Positions 1 through 10,828 of a DNA stretch of 32,486 bases are shown in pieces. The position numbers were made by a program, and so were the translations under genes. The DNA comes from Zygnema cylindricum (taxonomy: Eukaryota; Streptophyta; Zygnematophyceae; Zygnematales; Zygnemataceae). How positions within the stretch are numbered: the first letter of the stretch is position 1; the number at the start of each line of letters is the position of its first letter. The notes under the pieces are model-generated. The model was given only the letters and a program-made list of their open reading frames with translations, had not been told where the DNA came from and did not search any database. The stretch spans positions 1-32,486 of the forward strand of contig JBBHKE010003181.1 of the NCBI GenBank assembly GCA_037447655.1. The letters are read 5' to 3'.

Positions 1-3000
1 GAAGAGGAGGCGGATTCTAAAATTCTTAGTGGTGAAAAACAAGTAGACGCATTTAGCACAGAATTTAACAAAAAATCTCAGTTTAATCAGCAGAAAAATC
101 AATTTAATCAGAATCAGTTTAGACAGTTTAATCCGAGAGGAAATAGACAATCAGTCAATGCTTGTTTTTACTGTAATGAAAAAGGTCATGGATAGAAATT
201 CTGTCCTAAGCTTAAAAGAGCTAATGAAACAGGTCTACATAGGCCTGGATGGCAGCAGAGCCAGTTTCATCAAGGCTTCACGGGATCATCACAACAAGGA
301 AATGCACTATTCTCGGCGTCTTCATCTCATCACGACGAGTCTCTTTCACTCTCTCACGAGGAGGATGATGATCTATTTGCTATGGCGGCAGCGATGGAGG
401 GCGCGAAAGGCAATGGATTGATAATTGACACGAGAGCGTCGGCCCACATGTGCTGGAACAAGGCAACTTTCAAAAATCTGAAATCAACACCAGAGAAAAA
501 TATATATTATGCATGTGGAATGAGTGTGCAAACGCGGGCTGTAGGTGATGTCTCATTGCTAGTTGATGTAGAGGGCAAGGCAGTTAAGAGAACTCTTCAT
601 AATGTTCTCTATGTCCCAGATTTTAAGAAAAACATGTTCTCAACTTCTTTGGTAGAAAGTAAAGGGTTCGAGGTCAATTTGAAACATGGCAGGCAAGTTG
701 TTAGCAAAAATGGGAAAATTGCAGTTACAGAACAGGAGATGCCAGCAAAATGTATCAAATAGATATGCCCGATAATAAAGAAAATGATGTTTTGTATTCC
801 GGTGCATTATCCTCAGATGAGCTGTGGCATAAAAGGTTAGGCCATGTGAATTATGATAGTATGAAAAAGATGGTCAATGCTGGTAAAATAGAAGGAGTCA
901 CTGTGTCAAACCAGTCACCTAAAACGTGTGATAGATGTGCACTAGGAAAAATACATAGATTTTCGTTTCCTCAAGAGACTGAACATAGGTCTACTAAACT
1001 TTTGCAACTCATTCATTCTGATGTTTTCGGTTCTACAAAGATACCATCTGCCGGGGGGATGAAATATATGGTTACGTTTACAGATGATTTTTTGAGGTTT
1101 ACTAAGGTCTACTTCATGAAAGAAAAGAGTGAAGTATTCACTCATTTTCAACACTACAAAGCGTGGGCGGAGAAACTACACGGTCTACCAATTTTGGAGC
1201 TTAGATCGGACAATGGCGGAGAATATACGTCAAAAGAATTTGAAAACTTCTTACTCAAAGAAGGTATAAGTCATAAATTGACTGTCCCATACTCTCCGAA
1301 ACAGAATGGGGTCTCAGAAAGACTAAATAGAACTATCACAGAAAGCTCTAGGTCCATGCTTGCGGATAAGGACGTAGATCCGAAATTCTGGGCTGAAGCA
1401 TTAAATTGTGCAGTTTATATCAAAAATAGGATAGGTTCAAGATCGGTAGATACCACTCCTTATGAGATCTGGACGGGTAGAAAACCGGATGTCATTCACT
1501 TCAAAGTCTTTGGAAGTAAATGCTTTATCTTGGATACGTCTAATGATAGATGGAAAATGGAACCTAAGGGATTGCCGGGCATTTTTCTAGGATATGATGA
1601 TCACTCTAAAGGTTATAGAGTGTTTGTTTTTGAGAGACAAAAAATCATTGTAGCAAGGAACATCGTTGTCAAAGATGAACTAGACTCGATAAACTTATTT
1701 AAAATGACAGAGCAGCAGAAGCAGCAAAAAGTACAAGAATATGTCATTTTAGATAGCATCCACTATATTGTCCCACAGATGCAAAATTCACCAGTGGTAC
1801 CACCGGAGTCGCAACATAATTGGATTCCACAACAAGTTCGTTTTGAAGCGCTACAACAGCAGTCAGTGCCTACGGATCGCAACCAGCGCAACAAGCGCAA
1901 TGCACGGGATCTGTCAATTTCAACCTCAGAATTTCCGGGGGGAAGAAGATCCAGTAGCCGCCTGCAAGTAAGTTCTCACTTTGCCTACTCGGCAGCCTTA
2001 GGGGAGCCTCTGACCATCCGCGAAGCCTTCTCATCACCATAGCGGAATCACTGGATCGAGGCGGCAAACGATGAAATGAAATCGATCATGGAGGCTCAAA
2101 CATGGGAGCTTGTGGACCTTCCTCCGGATCGAAAAGCGATCGGCAGCAAATGGGTATTCAAGGTGAAGTTAAATCCAGATAATACCATTGAACGATACAA
2201 GGCTAGACTTGTGGCAAAGGGTTATAATCAAAAGGAAGGAATTGACTTTGAAGAAACATTTTCTCATGTTGTAAGATTTCCGACTGTTAAGATTTTGCTA
2301 TCTCTAGCTGCTATAAAAAATATGGAAATACATCAAATGATGTAAAGACGGTTTTTTTGCAGGAAGAACTAGAGGAGACCATTTTCATGCAGTAGCCTGA
2401 AATGTATGCAGAACCAGTGAAAGAGCATTTAGTATGCAAACTGCTAAAATCTTTGTACGGTCTAAAACAGGCCCAGAGGCAATGGAATCTAAAACTTGAT
2501 GAATTGTTAACTAGCTTAGGATTTAACAGGATAAGTTGTGATCACTCTGTCTATGTGTTAAAGGGTGAGGATGGAATAGTGTATAAAGCGGTATACGTAG
2601 ATGATTTACTATTAGATAGCAAATCAATGGCTTAAATTAACAAAATTTAAAAATGCTTTAAAATAACGGTTCGAGATGAAAGACCTCGGTGAGGCAAAAT
2701 ATATTTTGGGTATCCAGGTAAAGAGGGAGAGGAAAAATAGATTAATAAAATTGACTCAAAATGAGGCTATTGGAAACATGTTAGATGAATATGGAATGCG
2801 GGGGGCAAAAGGATGTCTTACTCCAATGGAATTTCAGCATAAGCTAGTGGGGGAAGAAACAGAACCTGGTGTTATTGTCAGTGAACTTTTTGAGTCAGGG
2901 GAGGATGATCCCATGACACTGATACCTTACAGACAGATAGTGGGAAGTTTAATATATTTCATGAACTGTACCCGTCCGGATATTGATGCTGCAGTTGGGG

Positions 3001-3551
3001 TACTGAGCAAAAGTTTAGAGAATCCGAGGAAATCTGACAGTGATGCAGCAAGAAGAGTGTTAAGATACTTGGCAGGAACCAAAGACCTCAAACTCACATT
3101 AGGGGGAGGAGAAGTGAAGCTGCAAACGAGGAGTGATGCAAGCTATGACGATATGCCAAGTCGAAAATCCACCACGAGATTCGTTCTGCAAATTGGGAAC
3201 GGGACTTGCTGTTGGAGTAGCAAACATCAAAAGGTCACGGCACAGTCGACGATGGAGTCAAAATATATGGCAGCGAGCTCGGTCCTCAAAGAACTCCTAT
3301 GGGTAAAATCCATGTTGCAAGAATTGGGAAACATGCAGGTTGGTCCACAGGTGATCTGGTGTGATAACCAAGCTGCCATTGCCATTGCTTCTAACCCAAG
3401 TCACCACTTCAAAAGAAAGCACATGGATGTAAGATTACACTTTGTAAGGGAAAAAGTGTTCTCTAGAGTGATTAACTTATGCTATTTGCCAGATGCAAAA
3501 ATGGTTGTTGATTTGCTCACTAAAGCTCTTCCTGCTCCTAAGCTGAAGTAA
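1..3551 (+). pseudogene. copia gag-pol polyprotein, degenerate
   Basis: The frame opens in an N/Q-rich gag tail and a CCHC knuckle (CFYC...H...C, 163-204) that is interrupted by a TAG at 193-195. The protease motif near 427 reads DTRA where copia proteases have D-S/T-G-A, so the flap glycine is lost. The frame shifts near 740-760. A GAG-pre zinc finger (WHKRLGH ... CDRC) and an integrase core follow, with D at 1020, D at 1209 (RSDNGGEY) and E at 1317. A TAG at 2040-2042 precedes the RT start (WIEAANDEM). A one-base loss near 2340 shifts the frame inside HQMDVKT, and a TAG lies at 2393-2395. The RT active site YVDD is at 2594-2605, followed by a TAA at 2633 and another shift. From 2676 RT continues (MKDLGEAKYILGIQ) into RNase H (SDASYDD, STMESKY, WCDNQAAIAIA, HMDVRLHFVREKV). 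It ends with TAA at 3549. No active protein is possible. Confidence 0.95.
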
Positions 3552-3731
3552 TGTAGAGACGCAGTGGGATTAAGTGAATAGCTGAGTTATTGCACTGCTA
3601 TACTGCCATTCTGCCCTATTCCAATAACGGGAATGTAGTGGGTAAAGGTGACTTGCTAAAATTGCTACGTTGCTATACTGCAATGTTGCGCTAGTTCGAC
3701 ATCAAAGCTGCGCTGACATACAGAGTCTAAA

Positions 3732-3743
3732 GCTATAGGGGAG
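3732..3743 (+). other. polypurine tract of the copia element
   Basis: The purine-rich GCTATAGGGGAG directly precedes the LTR start TGTTG at 3744. This is the usual place for plus-strand DNA priming, and GGGGAGTGTTG is a common junction in plant copia elements. It lies about 180 bp downstream of the pol stop. Confidence 0.75.
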
Positions 3744-4688
3744 TGTTGTTTTTGGAAAGCTTTAAGTCTCGGCAAATTTATAGGACGGCGGAAAAATAGA
3801 TCTATTGGGACACGCGTCGTCATTTGAAGCATAGTGCAGGTTTTTGAATGGTACCGACAACGCAGTTGCGGCGCAGATGGAACAAGCGCAGCTGCGGTTA
3901 TTTTTGATATGGTCTGTACGGACAAACGCAACCTGTGACGCAACAAAAAAAATACAACTGCGGACATTTTGATATAAGACAACGCACTTGCTACGCAACA
4001 TGACAAACGGAACTGCGACAGTTTTCGGTATGGGACAGCGCAGCTGCTACGAAGCTGCAGATATTTGAATATGATCAGGAATCAAGCTGCGCTGCTACGG
4101 TTGATATCAATCAAGTCAACTGACGAGATTCATAAGAGAATAATTAAGTGACTCAACAGCAGGATGGACGTACCCAGACAATTGTCACTAAGCCAGGCGA
4201 CAAGTATTTGAAAAAATCACCTGTATAGGATTCTCAGTAATATTGATTGTACAGTGATAGATTAGTTTTCGCGTGATTAGGAGCACTTAGACCTTAGTGG
4301 CAGTTTAGTTCTTTTGGACGTATCTTTTAGGAACACTTGTATCGGCGGTACAACACTATGTAGTAGGACAACTGAGTGAAGAGTATAAGACTTAGGACGT
4401 AGAACATTTTATGTATCCAGACTTCCAGACTGTGTAATATGCAAACTGTTTTTGGGAAACGTCTGAGTTGCATATCTTGGTGTATGTTTGATCAATTGAG
4501 CTGAAACTTTGGGAGTTGTCAGTCTTTGTTATATTCTATACTGTGGTATAGTTTGAAGCATTTTGATTTATTGTATCAGATTTGGTGAGTTGTAGAAAAC
4601 AGTTGTAAGTGAGATAAGCTTCCGTGAGTGAGATTATGTCTACTTCCACTACTACTGCTCCACCTGCTCCAGTGGTAGTAGAACAACA
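3744..4688 (+). repeat. copia 3' LTR, about 945 bp
   Basis: It starts TGTTGTTTTT after the polypurine tract and ends GTAGAACAACA, giving inverted ends of at least 7 bp with TG...CA termini. The 5' partner is outside the window, so the pair cannot be compared. Open frames inside it (on the - strand, 3665-4006) are shadows of its repeats. The left part carries degenerate tandem repeats. The last 113 bp of an apparent gypsy reading frame on the - strand (4576-4688) is really this LTR. Confidence 0.8.
3841..4120 (+). repeat. degenerate tandem repeats in the copia LTR
   Basis: About five diverged units of roughly 40-65 bp start with TTTGAATATG/TTTGATATGG-like sequence and contain GACA-ACGCAGCTGCTACG-like cores (starts near 3841, 3903, 3967, 4024 and 4065). 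Repeats of this kind in the U3 part of an LTR often hold enhancer elements; that role is inferred here. Confidence 0.55.
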
Positions 4689-7182
4689 CAGCTAACACAA
4701 GGGCGGTAACTATCCGCTCCTTTAGCCTGTCGAATGCTGCCCCTTGCAACGTTTTCCACTCATAGGGCACGTCATTCTTAAGTAAGTCCGTGAGTGGCGC
4801 ATCAATCTTTGCGAAACCTTCTATGAAACGTCGATAGTAGGAGCATAATCCAAGAAAGCTCCGTAATTCCGTAACGTTAGTCGGCTCTGGCCATTCCTTC
4901 AGTGCCCTAGTTTTGTTCGGATCCACTGCGATCCCATCTCGGCTCACCACATGACCCAAAAACTCAATTTTCGCCTTCAACAAGTCATATTTACTCCTCT
5001 TCGCGTGCAACTTGTTCTCCCGAAAGACTTGTAAGACCGTTCGCAAGTGCTCCACATGATCCTCCAATGTCTTGCTATACACCACGATGTCGTCCAAGAA
5101 GACAATTATGAAGGCGTCCAAATATTGCCGAAAAATTGAGTTCATCAAGTGCATAGAGGTCGCCGGCGCGGTTGTCAACCCAAATGGCATAACCAGAAAT
5201 TGGAAATGACTGTACCGAGTCGTGAATGCGGTCTTTTCAACATCTTCTTCGACAATTTTGATTTGGTGATAACCACTTTGTAAATAGATATTCAAAAAAT
5301 ATTTGGCACCTCTTAACATGTTTAACAATTCATCTATCCTCGGAAAAGGGTACGCATATTTCACCGTCAACTTATTTAGCGCTCGGTAATCCACACACAT
5401 ACGAAATCCTACATCTTTCTTATTGACGAAGAAGACGGGCTCCATACGGTGACTTGCTCGGTTCGATTCCTCCGGCTTCATCCAACTCCGCAAAGCTGCT
5501 TTTTGAGTTCATCTTATTCGGTGTAGCTCATCTTGTACATCCGATTTGCCGGGGGTACCGCTCCGGGAACAAGCTCTATCTTGTGGTCTACTTCTGGCTT
5601 CGGAGGTAAGCCTTCTGGGAGCTTCGGGGGAAAGACATCAATATACTCCTCGAGAAGTTTTGTCATGACTTCCAAGGCCTCTACGGAAGTCTTTCCGTCA
5701 AGTCCTTTTGAGGGAATTCGTGATCATTTTAATCCATTCCTCGAATCCTCCTTCGCCCTCCTAGGTTGGACGACCGCCATACCAACCATTTGCCCTTTCG
5801 AGTGCCCCCGCTTTACAAGGAAAGAAGCTGCCCCTCTTCCGACTCCTTACTAGCTGTTCTCACCTTTACCTCAAACTCCTTTTCACCTTTCTTAACTCTC
5901 ATGTTCCCACTTCTCCAATCAATCGCCGGGTTCCACTTTTGCTGCCACGGTTTCCCAAAGATTACTTCATGGCTTCTAAGCGGTAATACATGAAGGGTGT
6001 TAAACCAATGGTACTTCCCAATTCCGACCGGTAACCTCGGAGTGCGACGAGTAATCATTAAGGTACTTCCGTCGGCCTATTGTACCGTCTGACGATCCGA
6101 TAGAACGACGAGAGGAAGTTCCAACTTTTTCACCGTCATCTTGTTGATGAAATTCCCCGACGCGCCGGAGTCCACCATGAAGCTAGTTGCGCTCACTCCG
6201 ATCTGACCTTGAAATACTAAAGGATCTCCCCCTTCACCGGCGAACCTCATGAAGTTAAGCTTGCCCTTCTTAGGACCTTTCCTTTTTGGGCATTCTCGGG
6301 CCATATGATCCGGGAAACTTCACTGGAAGCATAAGTCGTTTTGCTTCCTCCGTTGGAGCTCCTCGGGGGACAAGTCATTGGTCTTGGCCTTGGTAGTCTT
6401 TTTCTTCTTCCAAAGCACGTTGACCACCTCTTTATCCTCAATAACCGCTCCGAGCTCTATGTGGGTTGGACCATCATCACGTTGACCTCCCCCGCCGCTA
6501 CACGACCCAAAGTGATAGGATCTACGGAAGGTGAAGTCCACTGAATCGGTCCGTTCCGCAAACTAGATAATCGCCGAGAGGCTAGGAGCCGCACTTTCTC
6601 GAGCGAGCCATTGTTGCACATCCCTCCGAATGGAATCTTTGAGCCCTTTCACGTAACGATCCACGGCTTTGTCCTCCGTCAACTTTGCATTCCAAGAACC
6701 GCTGCGTGTACTCCAACAACGAGGTTTTTTGCTTCAAAACCGCGATTTTATCCCTTCCAGCCTTAACAGTATTGACGGGTTGCCAAGAGTCACGGAGGAG
6801 CTGAATGAAAAGGGTCCAATCAGCCAGTATCTCCTCGTTTTCTACCATCGTCCTCCACCATGCTCCCGTTGCCCCTTTAAGGAGACCACCCCAGTAGTGA
6901 ATCTTCTCACGGTCCGACAGGCTATGAAAAATTCTCGAGATAATTCGCAATGGAGAACAACCGCGCATCAAGGTTATTGTGCCTGGCCAGGTCAAACTCG
7001 TCGGGAAGTCTTAATTTAGGCCTCCTCAAGTCTCTCTCCGCGCCTCTATGAGGTCTTTCACCAAGACGAGATTCCAAGGTTGCGACGGTGTCGCTCAGAT
7101 GAGCATTCTGTAATCTGACATTTTCTAACTCCCGAAGAAATTGCGCTAACATTTCCGTTGTGGATAAGCCGAGTTCATCCAA
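4689..7182 (-). pseudogene. gypsy gag-pol polyprotein, degenerate and interrupted
   Basis: The first ATG is at 7182, shortly after the primer site. Gag opens with a leucine-rich, probably coiled N-terminus, then shifts frame near 6930-6990 into a retrotransposon gag domain (ATGAWWRTMVENEEILADW, EYTQRFLE). It shifts again near 6690, and a TAG lies near 6570. The CCHC knuckle (CFQ-stop-SFPDHMAREC) has its second cysteine codon replaced by TGA at 6320-6322. The protease keeps DSGASG (about 6165-6180). In-frame stops follow at 6077 and 5813, and the frame is disturbed between 5500 and 5800. RT runs from about 5493, with the active site FLDD at 5089-5100 and the thumb/connection region (LGHVVSRDGIAVDP, LRSFLGLCSYYRRFI). 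Coding ends in the RNase H start (VTALVLA) at the copia junction. Confidence 0.92.
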
Positions 7183-7204
7183 GCCGTCGAATCACAAGGA
7201 ACGA

Positions 7205-7215
7205 CTTTGATACCA
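7205..7215 (-). other. primer-binding site of the gypsy element (tRNA-Met type)
   Basis: The - strand reads TGGTATCAAAG immediately inside the LTR end. Plant elements primed by initiator tRNA-Met carry TGGTATCAGAGC, so eight bases match before the first mismatch. Its position next to the LTR and upstream of gag supports the call. Confidence 0.75.
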
Positions 7216-7216
7216 A

Positions 7217-7687
7217 TGTAAAAGGGACAAAGTAAACCACAACAGACCACAATGCACAGCGAGAAGACTCAAAGGATCTCCTCGTAGCAACACCAACAGT
7301 ACACAACTCACACGGATAAAGGTTGAGCTTTATTATCCGAAATAAGATCACAATTTGAAAGCTCGCTGCGAAGGTCTACTCAAAAGAGCCACTGTTCACT
7401 TAGTCTACTTCACTGTTTAACAATCTACCTGCTAGTCAACCTGACACTATACTTATGTACACGTGGACATTCACGGTCAACCGAGATCAATCCAAAACTA
7501 TCTTCAAGAATAGTACTGTTCACTCTACATTCTGCGGCGTTGCTATACTGCTACGCTGCGTTGCTATGCAACAATACCAAGTTGCTACGTTGCTATGTTG
7601 GGCTACTCTGGCGTCGCAGCTGGGCTGCTTTGGAACCACAACTACAGCAGCCTTGTCCCTAACCATAGTGTAGAATTCTCTGTAACA
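7217..7687 (-). repeat. gypsy 5' LTR, about 471 bp
   Basis: In element orientation it begins TGTTACAGAG near 7687 and ends CCCTTTTACA at 7217, next to the primer site. It carries an AATAAA at 7329-7334 (- strand), as expected of the R region. The left boundary is firm because of the primer site. The right boundary is a best guess from the TG...CA rule. It contains the 15-mer TTGCTACGTTGCTAT, also found at 3662-3676 near the copia LTR. Confidence 0.65.
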
Positions 7688-7699
7688 AGGTTACAAGCG

Positions 7700-8060
7700 T
7701 CAACGAGACGGCCATGTCGTTCTATGACCGTACAAGAAGTACAGTGGCACCTGCACCTTTTTGTACCTTACAGTCTTCTGATTGGTTATGAAAAGTAGTA
7801 GTAGGGGACTTTAGAGGGATTTAGGACTCAGACTTTTTGAGGCACCTCTCTCTAAAGGACATTTTTTTTATTAATAGGCCATCTTTGGCTAGCCATAACT
7901 TAATGATTAAGGGAGCAAATTCAGTGATTCTTTTTGCATTCGGCTCAGGCGAGTCGGGCCTTCACTGGGGTGAGGGTGGTCAAAATATTTGCTTGCCAGG
8001 GTGCCACTTATCCAGTGGGAAAGTCAATTTGACAAATATTATCCTAAAGGCTTCATATAA
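7700..8060 (+). repeat. LTR-like relic, related to 14700-15150
   Basis: Several blocks match the LTR-like sequence at 14700-15010 in the same order: CTGATTGGT...TATGA-AAGT, CTCTCT, GGCTAGCCATAACT (GAGCAACCATAACT in the other copy), AGTGATTCTTTTTGC, a GACTC...GAGTC hairpin, TTGCTTGCCAGGGTG, and GGGAAAGTCAA. No gag follows, so it is probably a solo LTR or a broken copy of the same family. It abuts the gypsy LTR. Confidence 0.65.
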
Positions 8061-8301
8061 GCTGGACACTTTGTGGGCTAATGGAGGTCACATAATTAAA
8101 CTTTCACGGAGTTTGCTTTTGCGAAATGGCGTCCGTTGCTCGAGAGCCCCTCCACGACCCCTATAAGGAAAAAAACGCACCGAGAAAAGTCACGCACAGG
8201 CTTCAAACTTGCAGTCGATTATTTTTTAAGACTCTGCGCACAAAATTTGTCAAAAACTTGAAATGCGTGCAACAACATCTGCCTATTCGCTCACCTCATG
8301 G

Positions 8302-8345
8302 AACTTTATTTAAAATCACCTCGCGAGATGATTTTATATAAAGTT
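8302..8345. repeat. 44-bp near-perfect palindrome
   Basis: AACTTTAT at the left arm is mirrored by ATAAAGTT at the right, with TAAAATCA/TGATTTTA inside and a CTCGCGAG centre. Only two opposed positions fail to pair. It could extrude as a cruciform. No gene is attached to it. Confidence 0.8.
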
Positions 8346-9448
8346 TGAAGATGAGCTGGAAGGAAGTAATTGGGTCGAAACACGTTAAATGACAAACTAC
8401 ATTGCGCTAGACGACAAACGTCAGTACATATAAAGTTTCAAAATAACGCAACTTATATAGTGGTAATTTTAATTTTTAGGTACGGCTGCGAATTTTCTCG
8501 TTTTTTCTAATTTATGGAGGAAAACGATAGAAAATAGCTTTAACTTTAGGACATGCGAAATTACCCTTAGTTTTAATAGATATTTTTACGCAGGTCCGTT
8601 TTATTATTGTGTACAAAGTTTATTTTGTTTCATGCGATCTAATATGTCTGTACAAGACTTCTATTACTTTACACTCAATCGTAATTGATAAAAAATAATT
8701 ATAAAAAAAACAAAAAAAATTAAGCTATTAACTCTATTGGGTAGTCAACCACAATTAAGCATACTATAATTTATCAATAACTCTAATTTACGTAGATTTG
8801 GGCGCGAATATCTCTATTGAAATTAGGTACACGTATTTAATTTGACAAACGCATCGCTTCACGCCATTATGTCGTTGCACTACATCGCTTGTTAAAACGT
8901 AGTTACATGATAATGCCCGTACTTAATCATTACGTACTTTTACTTAATAAAATAATTTTGCTCGCCAACCAACGTGACCACACAATTAAAACGACGCTGT
9001 ATTAGAGTTATTAATGCTCATTCAAAAAGTACCTTAAATAATGTAAAGAGTAATTTAGAATAATGTACTCTTTTTATTGTGATAGAGTCAAAATTTGGGG
9101 TAACGAAATTAATGTTCATAACTCTAATTACGATTCGCGGCGTAGTTTTCAAAGATTTCATTTCGCGTCGTTCTTCAATTTGCATCTAAATTTAACGTAA
9201 CGCTTCACGATTAAACTTCAGTTTTGCGGCTAAGTTATAAGCGAGCATGTGCTCTCATTGTGCAGCTCACGTAAAAGTGAGAAAGTGACCGTGCGTACCA
9301 CTTTTATTTACATGTGGTTGCCGCAGTTATGTTACCGTAAACCTTGGCCGACCGTGTGATATGTTGATTTTATTATGATGGTCGTCGTTCGCAAGTGCGG
9401 AATTTTTTTAACCGGTTATAACAATCAAAGCTGGTCAACTAATTCCTA
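8346..9448. other. gene-free AT-rich stretch
   Basis: No convincing open frame on either strand and no recognisable protein fragment. Sequence is AT-rich with scattered CGTAC/GTACG words. One inverted-repeat element end is present (see 8795-9144). Confidence 0.6.
8795..9144. mobile_element. possible decayed small inverted-repeat element
   Basis: The right end, CTAATTACGATTCGCGGCGTA, differs at 2 of 21 positions from the right end of the elements at 9979-10181 and 10199-10730. The proposed left end (GGGCGCGAATATCTCTATTG) is only loosely similar to the family's left end, so the left boundary is uncertain. Confidence 0.35.
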
Positions 9449-9619
9449 GTCAAATTTAGACTCAACGGTACTTTAATTTTACCAATGTGTTCTTCAAACA
9501 TACAATTTTTGACAAAGTGACGTAAGTGACTTCTCCGTCAAATTTAGACTCAGCGGTACTTTAATTGTACCAATGTGTTCTTCAAACGTACAATTTTTGA
9601 CAAAGTTACGTAAGTGACT
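9449..9619. repeat. two tandem copies of an 88-bp unit
   Basis: GTCAAATTTAGACTCAACGG starts at 9449 and recurs with one change at 9537. The copies share ACTTTAATT-TACCAATGTGTTC and CAATTTTTGACAAAG and differ at only a few positions. The second copy ends near 9619. No protein is encoded. Confidence 0.85.
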
Positions 9620-9978
9620 GTGTGCAACCAAAGTAGTCATTGCCATGATCAATTCCCTACTTTTATTACTTTCGTTTGTAATATGTTCATGTTTTTCACC
9701 CATTGTTTGTAGTTTGTATATCCGTTCATCTCAAGCCCTTAATGGTCGTTAAAAGTGTCCCCATTCCCTGTTTTGTATTGTTGTGGTTTACCCAATAACG
9801 AGCAATGTAATAAGGCCTCGATTCTATTTAGGCGGTTCTAGTACACGTACGGAAACGTCTAATGACAGGGTTTATTGGCAGTCCGCTCCATTATGTCGGG
9901 CCAGTAAACAACCTTTCGAAATTATTTTTGGTTCCACGTATTTAGTGTTCACATTTTGAAAATCTAAAATCTGAACAG
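9620..9978. other. nothing recognised
   Basis: No gene, repeat or RNA that I can support. It separates the 88-bp tandem repeat from the first clear inverted-repeat element. Confidence 0.5.
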
Positions 9979-10181
9979 TACACCGTGAATCGTTATTAGC
10001 CTTATGTACGCTGTATCGGCACCCCAAAATTTTGACATAGATACCTTAAATATAATAAATTACACTATTTAAGGACGTGGGCCATGATTTGCCATGTCTT
10101 CCAGAACTAAATTAGAATGAATGACGCTAATTTTTTCTTTATACTAATAATTTTTATACACTAATAACGATTCAAGGTGTA
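9979..10181. mobile_element. MITE-like element, copy 1 (203 bp)
   Basis: Left end TACACCGTGAATCGTTATTA and right end TAATAACGATTCAAGGTGTA are inverted copies with one mismatch. The outermost TA on each side is most likely the target duplication, with the element proper starting CACCG. It has no coding capacity, so it would be non-autonomous. It shares its ends with the elements at 10199 and 28372. Confidence 0.8.
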
Positions 10182-10198
10182 GTGTGTACCAGCTGAGG

Positions 10199-10730
10199 TA
10201 CACCGCGCATCGTTATTAGTGTCAAGGTTTAAATAGTGTAGAAGTAAATTTACAGTAATTGATGCTAATTAAGAATATATATATATTTTTTAAAAAGGTG
10301 TATTCTAATTTCGGCGTTAATGCTAATTTGGAGCAGCAAAAATGGAATTTTTTTTGTACGATTATACACATTATTATATGTATTCGTACATAATTTAAGA
10401 AATCGTACATTTAAATATCCGTACATGTCAGACTAATTTACGTGTCAGACCAATCCCGTTTTTTGAGCGCACGTTCCTATGCGTGCGCGTCTGATTCAAT
10501 TCATTTATTGTAAAATTTTCACTTGGAAAGGTACATTTATGTACGGTCTGACATCGACCGTACACCATACTATTTAGATATTATTGTACTTTCGTTCTTT
10601 ACGCTATTTTGTACGGTACCTTAATTAACGTCAAGGAAAAATTAAAATCATGTATCCTATTTGGGGAAAAAAATCAAAATTTGAAGAACCGAAATTAGAG
10701 TTGTTGACACTAATAACGATTCGCGGTGTA
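10199..10730. mobile_element. MITE-like element, copy 2 (532 bp)
   Basis: The ends pair over about 27 bp with one mismatch: left TACACCGCGCATCGTTATTA then GTGTCAA, right TTGACAC then TAATAACGATTCGCGGTGTA. The interior word TGCTAATTTGGAGC resembles CGCTAATTCGGAGC in the copy at 28372. It is longer than the other copies and holds TGTCAGACC...GGTCTGACA words, so it may carry a nested insertion. Only 17 bp separate it from copy 1. Confidence 0.8.
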
Positions 10731-10747
10731 CTTAATGATTCGTACGA

Positions 10748-10828
10748 AAAGTTTGCGGCCATATTTTAATTTTGAAAATTGGAAATCAAAATTTCGAAAC
10801 GTAATGGCAAAAAGACGCCGCAAACTTT
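10748..10828. repeat. inverted repeat with 12-bp arms
   Basis: AAAGTTTGCGGC (10748-10759) is exactly complementary to GCCGCAAACTTT (10817-10828), with a loop of about 57 bp. A second exact inverted pair surrounds it: GGTCTGACATCGACCG (10545-10560) and CGGTCGATGTCAGACC (10835-10850). Confidence 0.75.

Larger units (their letters stand above)
1..4688 (+). mobile_element. Ty1/copia LTR retrotransposon, left end outside window, nested in a gypsy element
   Basis: The domain order is gag zinc knuckle, protease, integrase, reverse transcriptase, RNase H, polypurine tract, LTR. Integrase ahead of RT is the copia (Pseudoviridae-type) order. The 5' LTR and most of gag lie left of position 1. The right boundary is set at 4688: the LTR starts TGTTGTT and ends AACAACA, which are inverted copies of each other, and immediately to the right a gypsy reverse transcriptase frame runs on the opposite strand. 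Copia therefore landed inside gypsy and is the younger insertion. If the boundary is right, the target duplication would begin CAGCT at 4689. The element is dead by mutation. Confidence 0.9.
4689..7687 (-). mobile_element. Ty3/gypsy LTR retrotransposon, split by the copia insertion
   Basis: Read on the - strand from 7687: LTR, primer-binding site, gag, CCHC knuckle, aspartic protease and reverse transcriptase, with RT ending abruptly at 4689 where the copia LTR begins. The missing RNase H/integrase half and second LTR should lie beyond the left edge of the window. The RT wording (VDYRALNKLTVK, GYHQIKI, FLDDI) resembles plant gypsy elements of the chromovirus type, but the integrase and chromodomain that would prove this are not visible. 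Confidence 0.88.

Noticed and set aside
4576-4688. C-terminal end of the gypsy RT frame as one continuous protein
   Set aside because: This part is copia LTR sequence read in the gypsy frame by chance; true gypsy coding stops at 4689.
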